DNA of 64,000 nt, taken from Rahnella rivi. Lineage in GTDB: Bacteria > Pseudomonadota > Gammaproteobacteria > Enterobacterales > Enterobacteriaceae. Below are positions 43,160 to 51,389 of this stretch, one piece after another. The position numbers and the translations under genes are program-made. The stretch spans positions 1-64,000 of the forward strand of contig NZ_JAFMOX010000065.1 of assembly GCF_019049655.1 (NCBI RefSeq), given 5' to 3'. Numbering within the stretch: position 1 is the stretch's first letter; each line of letters opens with the position of its first letter. The notes beneath the pieces were generated by a model, which was given only the letters and a program-made list of their open reading frames with translations, did not search any database and was not told where the DNA came from.

Positions 43160-45129
43160 GCGTCTTCAGCCTCCGCCAGACCTTGTTTTTTGAGTTTTTT
43201 ACTCATGCGGTATCGCGGATCCAAAATACACATCACGCCACCGGCTGCCATAAACAGACCACCCAGCCATATCCAGCGGACAAAAGGTTTGTAGTACAAA
43301 CGCACCGCCCACGAACCGTCGTCCATCTCTTCACCCAGCGCGGCGTAAAGGTCGCGCGCCAGATTGCCGTCAATGGCCGCTTCGGTCATCATGCTGCGCG
43401 CCACGCTGTAGAAGCGTTTTTCAGCATGCAGCGTGGTGATTTTTTTGCCGTTCTGCGTGACGTCAATATTCGCTTCACCACCGGTATAGTTCGGACCGGT
43501 AATATCGCGAACGTCGCGGAAGATAAAGTGATAGTCATGAATATCCACGGTATCACCGGCTTTCATGCGCACATCACGCTCAACGCTGTAATTCTGGCTG
43601 AACGCGATGCCGATCACCGTCACCGCCACGCCAAGATGGCCGAGCACCATGCCCCAGTGGCTGCGGGAAAGTTTGGTCAGGCCGCGCCAGAACGAGTGGC
43701 GATGCGTGGCGCGTTCGTGCAATTCCATCAGGGTAAGCACAATCACCCACACCGCCATCAGCATGCCGACCACGGTCATGCCGACGATCTTGTCCTGCAA
43801 CAACCACGGCAGAAGAATCGACAAGACCAGCGTGACCAACAGCGCCACGCCCAGACGACGCCACAGTTTGCTCGGCTCATCACGACGCCAGCGCACCAGC
43901 GGCCCGATGCCCAGCAGCAGCGCCAGCGGCGCCATCAGCCAGGTAAACATCGTATTGAAGAAGGGTTCGCCGATAGAAATACTGCCCATACCCAGTTGTT
44001 TATGGATAAGTGGCAACAGCGTGCCGAGCAGCACCACCAGCATCGCCGCCACCAGCAGGACGTTATTGCTGAGCAAATACGTTTCGCGCGAATGCAGTTC
44101 GTGACGGCTCGGCGCACGCACCGAATTACCTTTGATGGCGTACAGCAGCAGCGAACCGCCAATCACAATCACCAGATAAGCCAGAATAAACATGCCGCGC
44201 GCCGGATCCGAGGCGAACGAGTGAACCGACACCAGCACGCCGGAGCGCACCAGGAATGTCCCGAGCAGACACAGCGAGAAGGCGGTGATCGCCAGCAGCA
44301 CGGTCCAGGCTTTGAACGTCCCGCGTTTTTCCGTGACGGCGAGCGAGTGGATCAGCGCCGTCCCTGCCAGCCACGGCATAAAGGAGGCGTTTTCAACCGG
44401 ATCCCAGAACCACCAGCCGCCCCAGCCTAATTCGTAATATGCCCACGCCGATCCGAGCACGATACCGATCGTCAGAAATACCCATGCGGCCTGCGTCCAC
44501 GGACGTGACCAGCGCGCCCACGCGGTATCCAGGCGCCCTGCCATCAGCGAAGCAATCGCGAAAGCAAATGCCACGGAGAAACCGACATATCCCATGTACA
44601 GCAACGGCGGATGGAAAATCAGGCCGATATCCTGCAACACCGGATTGAGGTCACTGCCGTCCACCGGGAAATTCGGCAATGAGCGGATAAACGGATTCGA
44701 CGTCAGCAGGATAAACAGCAGGAAGCCGCCGGTGATCATGCCCATCACGGCCAGCACGCGCGCGATGGCATCCTGCGGCATCTGGCGGCTGAACAATGCC
44801 ACCGCCAGCGTCCAGCAACTGAGCAACAGCACCCACAACAGCAGGGAACCTTCGTGCGCGCCCCAGGTGGCCGCCACCCGGTAATACACCGGAAGATGGG
44901 TGTTGGAATTGTTCGCGACATAGGCGACGGTGAAATCATTCACCACAAACGCATGGACCAGAATAATGAATGCCAGCGTGATGCAGGCAAACATCCCGTA
45001 AGCCAGCGGACGCGCCATCGCCATCATGCGGCTGTCCTGGCGCGCCGCGCCCCACTGCGGATAAATACTCAATAACACCGCCAGACCTAACGCCAGACAA
45101 AGTGCAAATGTTCCCAGTTCCGGCATCAT
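43156..45129 (-). CDS. ccmF: Heme lyase subunit CcmF
   Basis: 657 residues and about 15 membrane segments. The heme-handling tryptophan-rich motif GWGGWWFWDPVENASFMPW lies near residue 240, with conserved flanking histidines. A periplasmic region near 510-620 precedes the last helix. With CcmH/I it attaches heme from holo-CcmE to apocytochrome c. It overlaps ccmE and ccmG by 4 bases each. Confidence 0.95.
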   Translation of the reverse strand: MMPELGTFALCLALGLAVLLSIYPQWGAARQDSRMMAMARPLAYGMFACITLAFIILVHAFVVNDFTVAYVANNSNTHLPVYYRVAATWGAHEGSLLLWVLLLSCWTLAVALFSRQMPQDAIARVLAVMGMITGGFLLFILLTSNPFIRSLPNFPVDGSDLNPVLQDIGLIFHPPLLYMGYVGFSVAFAFAIASLMAGRLDTAWARWSRPWTQAAWVFLTIGIVLGSAWAYYELGWGGWWFWDPVENASFMPWLAGTALIHSLAVTEKRGTFKAWTVLLAITAFSLCLLGTFLVRSGVLVSVHSFASDPARGMFILAYLVIVIGGSLLLYAIKGNSVRAPSRHELHSRETYLLSNNVLLVAAMLVVLLGTLLPLIHKQLGMGSISIGEPFFNTMFTWLMAPLALLLGIGPLVRWRRDEPSKLWRRLGVALLVTLVLSILLPWLLQDKIVGMTVVGMLMAVWVIVLTLMELHERATHRHSFWRGLTKLSRSHWGMVLGHLGVAVTVIGIAFSQNYSVERDVRMKAGDTVDIHDYHFIFRDVRDITGPNYTGGEANIDVTQNGKKITTLHAEKRFYSVARSMMTEAAIDGNLARDLYAALGEEMDDGSWAVRLYYKPFVRWIWLGGLFMAAGGVMCILDPRYRMSKKLKKQGLAEAEDA

Positions 45130-45620
45130 GAGCGGTCGTTTCCTTTCTCGTTACCCACATAGGCCGAAGCCGGCCCTTTATGGTTTTCTTTCATGGCGTC
45201 GGCGACTTCCGGCGGCACATAGTTTTCATCGTGTTTCGCCAGAACCTGAATGGCATTCACCACGTTTCCCGGTTCCATCACGCCCTGCGCCACCACGCCC
45301 TGCCCTTCACGGAACAGGTCGGGCAGAATGCCGTTGTAAGTCACCGCAATCGCCCCGCGCGCATCATAAATTTTAAAACTTACCTGCAAACTTTTCGGGT
45401 CACGTTTTACCGAACCGGGCATCACCATGCCGCCGATGCGCAACCGCTGGCCGACTTCCGGCATTTCGTGGTTTTCCCCTTTGCCCTGCAAAATTTCACC
45501 CGGCGTATAGAACAAATCAATATTGGAGCGCAGCGCGTACATCACCAGCGTGATGCTCAGGCCAAGGCCGATCAGCACCAGCAGCGCCAGCGTCATGCGC
45601 TTTTTACGACGTGGATTCAC
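45126..45620 (-). CDS. ccmE: Heme chaperone CcmE
   Basis: 164 residues. One N-terminal membrane helix (9-29) and a periplasmic OB-fold beta-barrel. The heme-binding histidine and tyrosine are in LAKHDENYVPPEV (about residues 127-139). CcmE carries heme covalently from CcmABCD to CcmF. The tail beyond residue 140 is polar and flexible. Confidence 0.95.
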   Translation of the reverse strand: MNPRRKKRMTLALLVLIGLGLSITLVMYALRSNIDLFYTPGEILQGKGENHEMPEVGQRLRIGGMVMPGSVKRDPKSLQVSFKIYDARGAIAVTYNGILPDLFREGQGVVAQGVMEPGNVVNAIQVLAKHDENYVPPEVADAMKENHKGPASAYVGNEKGNDRS

Positions 45621-45877
45621 AATAACTTCTCCGGGGAGGTGTCCGGTTCCAGCGCTGACGTCTGTGCGCCAGGCTGTTTTTTAGACTGAGACTGAATAAT
45701 GCGTTTTTCGCGGGCCTGACGGCGGCGGACCTCATTGAGGATCTGGCGGTGCTGCACGAAAGTGTGCGCCACCAGCGCAATCAGGGAAATCAGCGTGGCG
45801 GCAACGGACAGCCAGACATAAAACGCATAGCCGCCCATCGCAAAGAAATCATGCCAGCTTGAGAATGCAGGGCTCAT
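45617..45877 (-). CDS. ccmD: Heme exporter protein CcmD
   Basis: 86 residues with one membrane helix (about 15-38, YAFYVWLSVAATLISLIALV) and a basic cytoplasmic tail (RRRQAREKRIIQSQSKK). It helps release holo-CcmE from the CcmABCD complex. Position between ccmC and ccmE, with 4-base overlaps, supports the call. Confidence 0.9.
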   Translation of the reverse strand: MSPAFSSWHDFFAMGGYAFYVWLSVAATLISLIALVAHTFVQHRQILNEVRRRQAREKRIIQSQSKKQPGAQTSALEPDTSPEKLL

Positions 45878-46611
45878 CCGCGACGCTCCTTATTCAGCAG
45901 GCCAGCCACCCACGGACGCAGACGCTCCTGAACCAGGATCAGGTTACGTAAGCGCATCAGCGTCAGGGTAATAAAGAAGAACAGATAACCGAAGATCGCC
46001 CAGCGCAGCGGGTAGCGCATACTCGGGTCGATGGTTTGCTGCATATTGGTCGAGCCCTGATGCAGGGTGTTCCACCATTGCACGGAATAATGAATGATCG
46101 GGATATTCACCACGCCGACCAGCACCAGAATACCGGCCGCACGCCCCGCCAGACGGCGATCGTCGAACGCGTTGTAGAGCGCAATCACGCCAAGATAGAG
46201 GAACAGTAACACCAGCTCGGACGTCAGACGCGCGTCCCACACCCACCAGGTGCCCCACATCGGTTTGCCCCAGGCAGAGCCGGTAACCAGTGCAATAAAC
46301 GTGAAAACAGCCCCCACCGGTGCCATGGCAGCCACGGCCAGATCGGACATTTTCATCTGCCACACCAGCCCGATAAAGGCGGCGATAGCCATGCCGCTGT
46401 AAATTCCCATCGACCAGATGGCCGCCGGGACATGAATATACATAATCCGGTAACTGTTACCTTGCTGATAATCCGGCGGCGCGTAGCCAAAACCCCATAC
46501 CCAGCCGATCAGCAGGCAGGCAATGCCAAGCAGCCCGAGCCACGGAATGAACCGGCCACAGACGTGGTAAAGCCGTTCAGGCCTTGCGAGTTGATGTAAC
46601 CATTTCCACAT
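45874..46611 (-). CDS. ccmC: Heme exporter protein CcmC
   Basis: 245 residues, six membrane segments. The tryptophan-rich heme motif MWGTWWVWDARLTSELVLLF is near residues 118-137, with histidines HVPAAIW and IHYSVQWWNTLHQG on either side. CcmC puts heme onto CcmE. It starts 216 bases after ccmB, a wide gap for this operon. Confidence 0.95.
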   Translation of the reverse strand: MWKWLHQLARPERLYHVCGRFIPWLGLLGIACLLIGWVWGFGYAPPDYQQGNSYRIMYIHVPAAIWSMGIYSGMAIAAFIGLVWQMKMSDLAVAAMAPVGAVFTFIALVTGSAWGKPMWGTWWVWDARLTSELVLLFLYLGVIALYNAFDDRRLAGRAAGILVLVGVVNIPIIHYSVQWWNTLHQGSTNMQQTIDPSMRYPLRWAIFGYLFFFITLTLMRLRNLILVQERLRPWVAGLLNKERRG

Positions 46612-46739
46612 TGTTATCGTTGCTCACTCTAAAATGTCACTGTGCGGGTTGCCGTGGAGCCTCATCGGGCTCTTGCGCGGTCAGACTGCGGTCTTCCGCA
46701 CTTACTTAGCAATCTCTCTATTTTTGATCATAGAGAAAT

Positions 46740-46753
46740 GTGATGTTAGTCAA
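46740..46753 (-). promoter_or_regulatory. FNR/CRP-like site upstream of ccmC
   Basis: The minus strand reads TTGACTAACATCAC, 8 of 10 matches to the FNR consensus TTGAT-N4-ATCAA; the same bases also resemble half of a CRP site. A TCTCTAT/ATAGAGA inverted repeat lies beside it (46715-46736). An internal promoter here is speculation from this match and the 216-base gap. Confidence 0.3.
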
Positions 46754-46827
46754 AGGTTGCGTTTTTTCTTCCGTATTGTAACGACAGGTAAAATAATTCC
46801 ACTTCACACGGCGCACAGACACAACTG

Positions 46828-47487
46828 TCAGTGGACGCTCACTCTCAGCGCCGCCGCCGTGGCGAAGGGCGCTAACGTCGCACTGCCCGCCAGCATCGCG
46901 CCGAGGATAGCCAGATAACCGTCGATCGGCATCGACATCGACGCCGCATCAATCGCGCCGGTGGAAAATATCAGTACCGGAATATACAGCGGCAGCACCA
47001 GCAGGCTGAGCAGCACGCCGCCTTTGCGCAGCCCGACGGTGAGCGCCACGCCAATCGCGCCGATAAAACTCAGCGTCGGCGTGCCCAGTAACAGGGTCAG
47101 CGCGACTGCTTTCCAGGTTTCAAAATCCAGCGAAAGCAGTAAAGCAATCAGCGGTGACAGGAGCAGTAATGGCAGACCGGTCACCACCCAGTGAGCACAT
47201 ACTTTCCCCACAACCGTGAGCGCCAGCGGCGAAGGCAGTAACAGCAGTTGCTCGAGCGTGCCATCGAGATAGTCATCACGGAACAACCTTTCCAGCGCCA
47301 GAAGCGAAGACAACAGCGCCGCGACCCAGACAATACCGGGTGCTATCCGCGCCAGCAGTTTAGGCTCCGGGCCAATGCCTAACGGAAACAGAGTGATCAC
47401 AATCAGGAAAAACCACAGCGGGTTGATAATTTCGGCGCTTTTGCGAAAGGCAATTTTCAGTTCGCGTCGCAGGACTTTAGTAAACAT
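46828..47487 (-). CDS. ccmB: Heme exporter permease CcmB
   Basis: 219 residues, six membrane segments, starting MFTKVLRRELKIAFRKSAEI. The conserved FRDDYLDGTLEQLLLLP loop contacts the ATPase. It forms the ABC permease of CcmABCD that powers release of holo-CcmE. It follows ccmA after 21 bases. Confidence 0.94.
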   Translation of the reverse strand: MFTKVLRRELKIAFRKSAEIINPLWFFLIVITLFPLGIGPEPKLLARIAPGIVWVAALLSSLLALERLFRDDYLDGTLEQLLLLPSPLALTVVGKVCAHWVVTGLPLLLLSPLIALLLSLDFETWKAVALTLLLGTPTLSFIGAIGVALTVGLRKGGVLLSLLVLPLYIPVLIFSTGAIDAASMSMPIDGYLAILGAMLAGSATLAPFATAAALRVSVH

Positions 47488-47508
47488 TCCGTCTCATTTC
47501 CCCAGGCG

Positions 47509-48150
47509 TCACGCCAGCTCTTCGCTGGTCAGACGGAGTTTTCGCACGTCACGGCTCACGCCCTGCAAATCCTGATGCGTGGTCAGCAGCACCATGCCGC
47601 CCTGCTCTGCGTGTTGTTCAAACAGATTAATCAGCGTGGCAACGCCTTGTTTATCAATGGCGGTCAGCGGTTCATCAAGGATCCACAACGGCGCGGTGCT
47701 CAGCCATAAACGCGCCAGGGCAACGCGGCGCTGCTGTCCGGCGGACATTTGCGCCACGGTCACATCCTCGTACCCCAGCAGCCCGACATTGTCTAATGCC
47801 TGATAAATCGCCCCGGCATCGGCTTCAGCCTTTCCGGACGGGCGGTTAACAGACAGATAAAAGGCAAGGTTTTCAAACGCAGTAAGCACTGACTTTACGC
47901 CGGGCTGGTGGCCGAGATACAACAGATGCTGATGAAAAACGTCGCGCTGACGGCGGGTATTCACGCCCTGCCAGCGAACTTCACCGGCGTCCGCAGAGGA
48001 AAGCCCGGCAAGAATGCGCATCAAGCTGGTTTTACCGGCGCCGTTGCGCCCCTCAATCTGCACGATTTCACCCGGTTCGAGGGTGAAACTTAAGCCGCTG
48101 AACAAGGTTCGCTCATCGCGAACACAACTCAGATTAAGGGCTTCAAACAT
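47509..48150 (-). CDS. ccmA: Heme exporter ATP-binding protein CcmA
   Basis: 213 residues, one ABC ATPase domain. Walker A is EGRNGAGKTSLMRI (about 33-46), the signature is MSAGQQRRVALARLW (about 133-147), and Walker B is LWILDEPLTAID. It drives the CcmABCD complex. It is the first gene of the ccm operon and is divergent from yfdC, with 249 bases between starts. Confidence 0.95.
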   Translation of the reverse strand: MFEALNLSCVRDERTLFSGLSFTLEPGEIVQIEGRNGAGKTSLMRILAGLSSADAGEVRWQGVNTRRQRDVFHQHLLYLGHQPGVKSVLTAFENLAFYLSVNRPSGKAEADAGAIYQALDNVGLLGYEDVTVAQMSAGQQRRVALARLWLSTAPLWILDEPLTAIDKQGVATLINLFEQHAEQGGMVLLTTHQDLQGVSRDVRKLRLTSEELA

Positions 48151-48399
48151 GAGGATATCTCTTATTTTTCACAAGTACGCATCATATCACAGGCGTCAGA
48201 GGCGACGCAGCGCAAGGTGCCACAGTTTACATGGCTGAAAACCCTGAAATCCAGCACACAATCCACAAATTGTCCCATAAGGTTCATGGGTTAATGCTTT
48301 GTAACTTTTATGTATATTTGCTCATAAACGCGTTGTCTCGCCTATGCTTATCCCTGAACACATTTTAAAGCCGCCTTGCGGCACACCGAAGGAATCACC

Positions 48400-49317
48400 A
48401 TGCAACAAGAGCACAAAAAACAGGGCAACAGTGACGTCGACAGCGACGAGCACGCACAGGGCAAAGAGATCGAAACCGGCGAGGACAATTTGCCGTCCAA
48501 AGCCGCAGCGGTACACGAAGTTATCCGCATGGAAGGTGAGAAAGAGCTGGAGCGCGACGGGCAGGCTTTATTGTGGTCAGCCATCGCCGCCGGGCTTTCC
48601 ATCAGCGCGTCATTAATGGCGAAAGGCATTCTGCACGCACGCCTGCCGGATTCCCCGGAACGGTTCTTCATCGAGAACATCGGTTATACCGTCGGGTTCA
48701 TTATTGTGATCATGGCGCGCCAGCAGCTGTTCACTGAAAACACCGTGACGGCGGTTTTACCGGTGATGCAAAAACTGACCGGCAAAAATATCCTGCTGCT
48801 GCTGCGGTTATGGGGTCTGGTGCTGGGCGGCAACATCCTCGGCGGCGGGATTGCGGCGCTGGCGTTCCATCTGGTGCCGTTCTTCGACACCACCACTGAC
48901 GAAGCCTTCCGCACCATCAGTCTGGAGATCATGGAGAAAGGCCCGGAAGCCATGTTTGTTGGCGGAATGGTGTCCGGCTGGCTGATTGCCACGATGGTGT
49001 GGATGATCCCGTCAGCCGGTGCCGCCAAACTCTGGGTGATCATGCTGATGACTTACATGGTGGCGATAGGCGACCTGACGCACATCGTGGTCGGTTCGGT
49101 GGAGGTTCTCTACCTGGTGTTCTCCGGCGCGATCCCCTGGTATGAATTCATCTGGCCGTTCGCCCTGCCAACGCTTGCGGGGAACATCGCTGGTGGCACC
49201 TTTATCTTCGCACTGATAAGCCACGCGCAGATCCGTAACGACATGAGTAACCAGAAGAAAGCCAAAGCCAAAAAAGAGGAACAGGAAGCCGCGAAGAAAG
49301 AGGCCGCGAAGCCGTAA
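48400..49317 (+). CDS. yfdC: Formate/nitrite transporter family protein YfdC
   Basis: 305 residues (E. coli 310) from the ATG at 48400 with GAAGGA upstream. A charged N-terminal region (1-50) precedes six or seven membrane segments of the FNT pentameric channel fold. It ends in a basic, helical tail (KKAKAKKEEQEAAKKEAAKP). Substrate is not established. It lies immediately before argW, as in E. coli. Confidence 0.9.
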   Translation: MQQEHKKQGNSDVDSDEHAQGKEIETGEDNLPSKAAAVHEVIRMEGEKELERDGQALLWSAIAAGLSISASLMAKGILHARLPDSPERFFIENIGYTVGFIIVIMARQQLFTENTVTAVLPVMQKLTGKNILLLLRLWGLVLGGNILGGGIAALAFHLVPFFDTTTDEAFRTISLEIMEKGPEAMFVGGMVSGWLIATMVWMIPSAGAAKLWVIMLMTYMVAIGDLTHIVVGSVEVLYLVFSGAIPWYEFIWPFALPTLAGNIAGGTFIFALISHAQIRNDMSNQKKAKAKKEEQEAAKKEAAKP

Positions 49318-49372
49318 ACGTCAGTAAAACCGCCGCAACTGGCGAGGAAACGACCAAACGGCAGGCTAACGC

Positions 49373-49410
49373 CTTATTATTGAGAGAAAAACGAGTATAC
49401 TACGCGGGCG
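49373..49410 (+). promoter_or_regulatory. argW promoter
   Basis: TATACT at 49396-49401 is a good -10 box, followed by the GC-rich discriminator ACGCGGGCGC typical of stringently controlled stable RNA promoters. The -35 (around 49373-49378) is weak. Transcription would begin about 20 bases before the tRNA. Confidence 0.6.
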
Positions 49411-49428
49411 CTTTCCACAGGCGCCCGT

Positions 49429-49503
49429 GTCTCCTTAGTTAAACGGATATAACAAGCCCCTCCTAAGGGCTAGTTACAGGTTCGATTCCTGTAGGGGACA
49501 CCA
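49429..49503 (+). tRNA. argW: tRNA-Arg (anticodon CCU)
   Basis: 75 bases with encoded CCA. The acceptor stem pairs GTCTCCT with AGGGGAC. The anticodon arm is AGCCC-CTCCTAA-GGGCT with anticodon CCT at 49462-49464, reading AGG. The T arm contains GGTTCGATTCC. The sequence matches E. coli argW, also next to yfdC and a known attachment site for prophages and islands. An AT-rich region with an integrase remnant begins right after its 3' end. Confidence 0.96.
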
Positions 49504-49712
49504 TTTTCACTTCCCATCACGCCTTTCTAAGTGCGAAAAGCCATACATTTCAAATCCATAATCTAAAGCCACGTCTCAACATATCAAAGAGAATGCAGTA
49601 TAAGCTCGCACAAATGTGTATTTAATTGCGTATAACTCAGGTTCGATGCAGACAGTTTGTTTTAAAAATGTCTTATGAGAGCTTCGTAAGTCAGTTTGGA
49701 ACATTAATATAG

Positions 49713-49972
49713 CGTTATCAGCTCGTGTTTCCTGGGCGTAATGATGCCAGCAAGCCGAAGAGTGATGGGTACATCAATAAGGTGCTCAAACTGTTTGGAT
49801 ATCATGGCAAAGCGACAGGATATGGATTCAGGCACACCATGAGCACTGACTTGCATATGGAAGGTTTTGTAGTACTTGAATGGAGTTACAGCTTGCGCAT
49901 GTTGATAAGAACTCAATTCGTGGGACTTATAAGCATGCACAGAATTTTGAAGGTAGAAAAACAGTGAAGTAA
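49713..49972 (+). pseudogene. Tyrosine recombinase (integrase) remnant
   Basis: Only the C-terminal third remains. From 49725 the frame reads VFPGRNDASKPKSDGYINKV and then GKATGYGFRHTMSTDLH, typical of tRNA-targeting P4-like integrases. After EGF (about 49869) one base is missing. In the shifted frame the rest follows: a TGA where a Trp codon is expected, then MELQLAHVDKNSIRGTYKHA (including LAHVDKNSIRGTYKHA with the nucleophile Tyr) to a stop at 49972. The HxxR motif reads YGFR, so the catalytic His is also lost. A TAG at 49710-49712 closes the frame upstream. It is not functional. It marks past integration at argW. Confidence 0.85.
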
Positions 49973-50044
49973 ATATATTCAGAAAATATTAAAATTTAAA
50001 AATACAATTAACAAATTAAAAAATAGATTTCTCCAATCTATCTT

Positions 50045-51058
50045 TCAGGTGAGTTTTAACACGCTATCTTTAGCATCCTCCAATATTTCAGCACTATGTA
50101 CAATAAATTTAGCTCTTTCTAACAACTCATCATAAAACAATATGTCAATATTTTTCATATTTCGACGATACAGCTCAAGTGTTTTTCTTTTAATTGCTAA
50201 CTCCTTTGGAGAACCTTCAAGACTAGAAAGTGAACCAATAATTAATATACACTCTGTATCATATGTTTCCTCAGAGATTAACTTGTCATCAGAAGTATAA
50301 TTCTTACTTTGACTTTTAACTTCCCAATTTGCTTTTTGTGTCAATATTTGACTAACTGCATCCGTTAGATCATTAGACAGTCGCCAAGAGTCAGCTCTAT
50401 TCTGATTCGTCGAAAATAGTTTCGTCATAGGAGTCTTTAACTCCACTATTTTAGTAAACTTTGAGTCTGAGATCAAAAAATCTGTTATTACACTATTAGA
50501 ACCGCTTACATCTTCACCTGCAACATGGGCTTCCCTCTGAAGTATTTTCAGATACTTGTACCTTAAACCGTATCCAAATATCCATTCATTTCTTTCAAAA
50601 AACGCTTGCCAATGCCCTTCTCTATAATCTTGTGCGTTATTAAGCATGGCTTCATATTCAGAAAGCGCGTCCTTACGCCCAAGAATAGTGTTGATATCAC
50701 TATTAGTAAGTCTATTACTTATTATATGTTGAAGTGCCAAAATCAGTGATGCATTCTCTGAGTGTTCTAGTACCTTCATTATTTGATGATGATCACCAAC
50801 AACCTCTATAAAATGTCCAGTGCTAGTAGCCGAATTATCACGTATAGCGTGGTACTGAGAAAGATGCTGATAAAAATCACGCAAATTATCTATACTTAAA
50901 TTACAAGTAAATCGCGACTCTCCAGTTATTGTACAATGTGCAAAGATAGTAGCACTCAAACTTGATACATCTTTAGATTCAGAATCTAAACCTGAAATAT
51001 TAAAAACAAGTTCATTTACAGTATCCTGACCAATCAAATAAGAGTGCTTTATACTCAT
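50045..51058 (-). CDS. Shedu-type nuclease SduA (DUF4263)
   Basis: 337 residues from the ATG at 51058, with AAAGG six bases upstream. Shedu (SduA) is a single-protein anti-phage system with a PD-(D/E)XK nuclease domain. Here the N-terminal region (1-130) is variable. The DUF4263 core follows: GHWQAFFERNEWIFGYGLRY at 148-167, Asp193 in VITDFLISD, and Glu206-x-Lys208 in KIVELKTPMTKLF, the nuclease triad. SNDLTDAVSQILTQK is next at 228-242, with the family Gln. All key residues are present, so it looks active. The gene is AT-rich, unlike its neighbours, and lies in the argW island. One base separates it from the WYL-like gene upstream, so the two are one operon. Phage defence is inferred from the family. 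Confidence 0.78.
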   Translation of the reverse strand: MSIKHSYLIGQDTVNELVFNISGLDSESKDVSSLSATIFAHCTITGESRFTCNLSIDNLRDFYQHLSQYHAIRDNSATSTGHFIEVVGDHHQIMKVLEHSENASLILALQHIISNRLTNSDINTILGRKDALSEYEAMLNNAQDYREGHWQAFFERNEWIFGYGLRYKYLKILQREAHVAGEDVSGSNSVITDFLISDSKFTKIVELKTPMTKLFSTNQNRADSWRLSNDLTDAVSQILTQKANWEVKSQSKNYTSDDKLISEETYDTECILIIGSLSSLEGSPKELAIKRKTLELYRRNMKNIDILFYDELLERAKFIVHSAEILEDAKDSVLKLT

Positions 51059-51059
51059 A

Positions 51060-51389
51060 TTATACCTTTGCAATTACATATTTGTACATGTCGGACTCAG
51101 GCTTGTATTTGTCATTGATTGGAAATGGAGTTTTGGACTCTATAATTTCCACACCTGACAACTCTGATATGTCGAAAGTACGAAACTCAGGGAAGTTAGG
51201 AACTGAATCGGTAACACCTTCAGTTTGAACAATATGGACTTTTGTTGATTCAGTCTCATCCAGTCTTCTTAAAATAAATACGGCATGAGGATTACCAATT
51301 CTTTGCCCTGGAACCTTACCCTCTTTATTATATTCAAATGAGATAGACTTTCGTTCTTGAATAGCTTTCTTCAAAACTGTTAAAGACAT
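51060..51389 (-). CDS. Small WYL-like domain protein, partner of the Shedu gene
   Basis: 109 residues with a good ribosome site (AAGGAAAG). I recognise it weakly: LKKAIQERKSISFEYN, then QRIGNPHAVFILRR and VHIVQTEGVTDS, resembles the SH3-like beta-barrel of WYL domains, which bind ligands or nucleic acid in defence regulators. There is no DNA-binding helix-turn-helix and no catalytic motif. Its stop codon is one base from the sduA start, so expression is coupled. It may sense a signal, regulate or restrain the nuclease. That role is inference. It is AT-rich like sduA and was probably acquired with it. Confidence 0.55.
   Translation of the reverse strand: MSLTVLKKAIQERKSISFEYNKEGKVPGQRIGNPHAVFILRRLDETESTKVHIVQTEGVTDSVPNFPEFRTFDISELSGVEIIESKTPFPINDKYKPESDMYKYVIAKV

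Noticed and set aside
43183..44430. Open frame of 415 codons opposite ccmF
   Set aside because: His/Gln/Arg-rich antisense shadow of ccmF; no ribosome site or recognisable domain.
46634..46918. Plus-strand frame in the ccmB-ccmC gap
   Set aside because: No ribosome site, overlaps the ccmB end, and has no similarity I can recognise.
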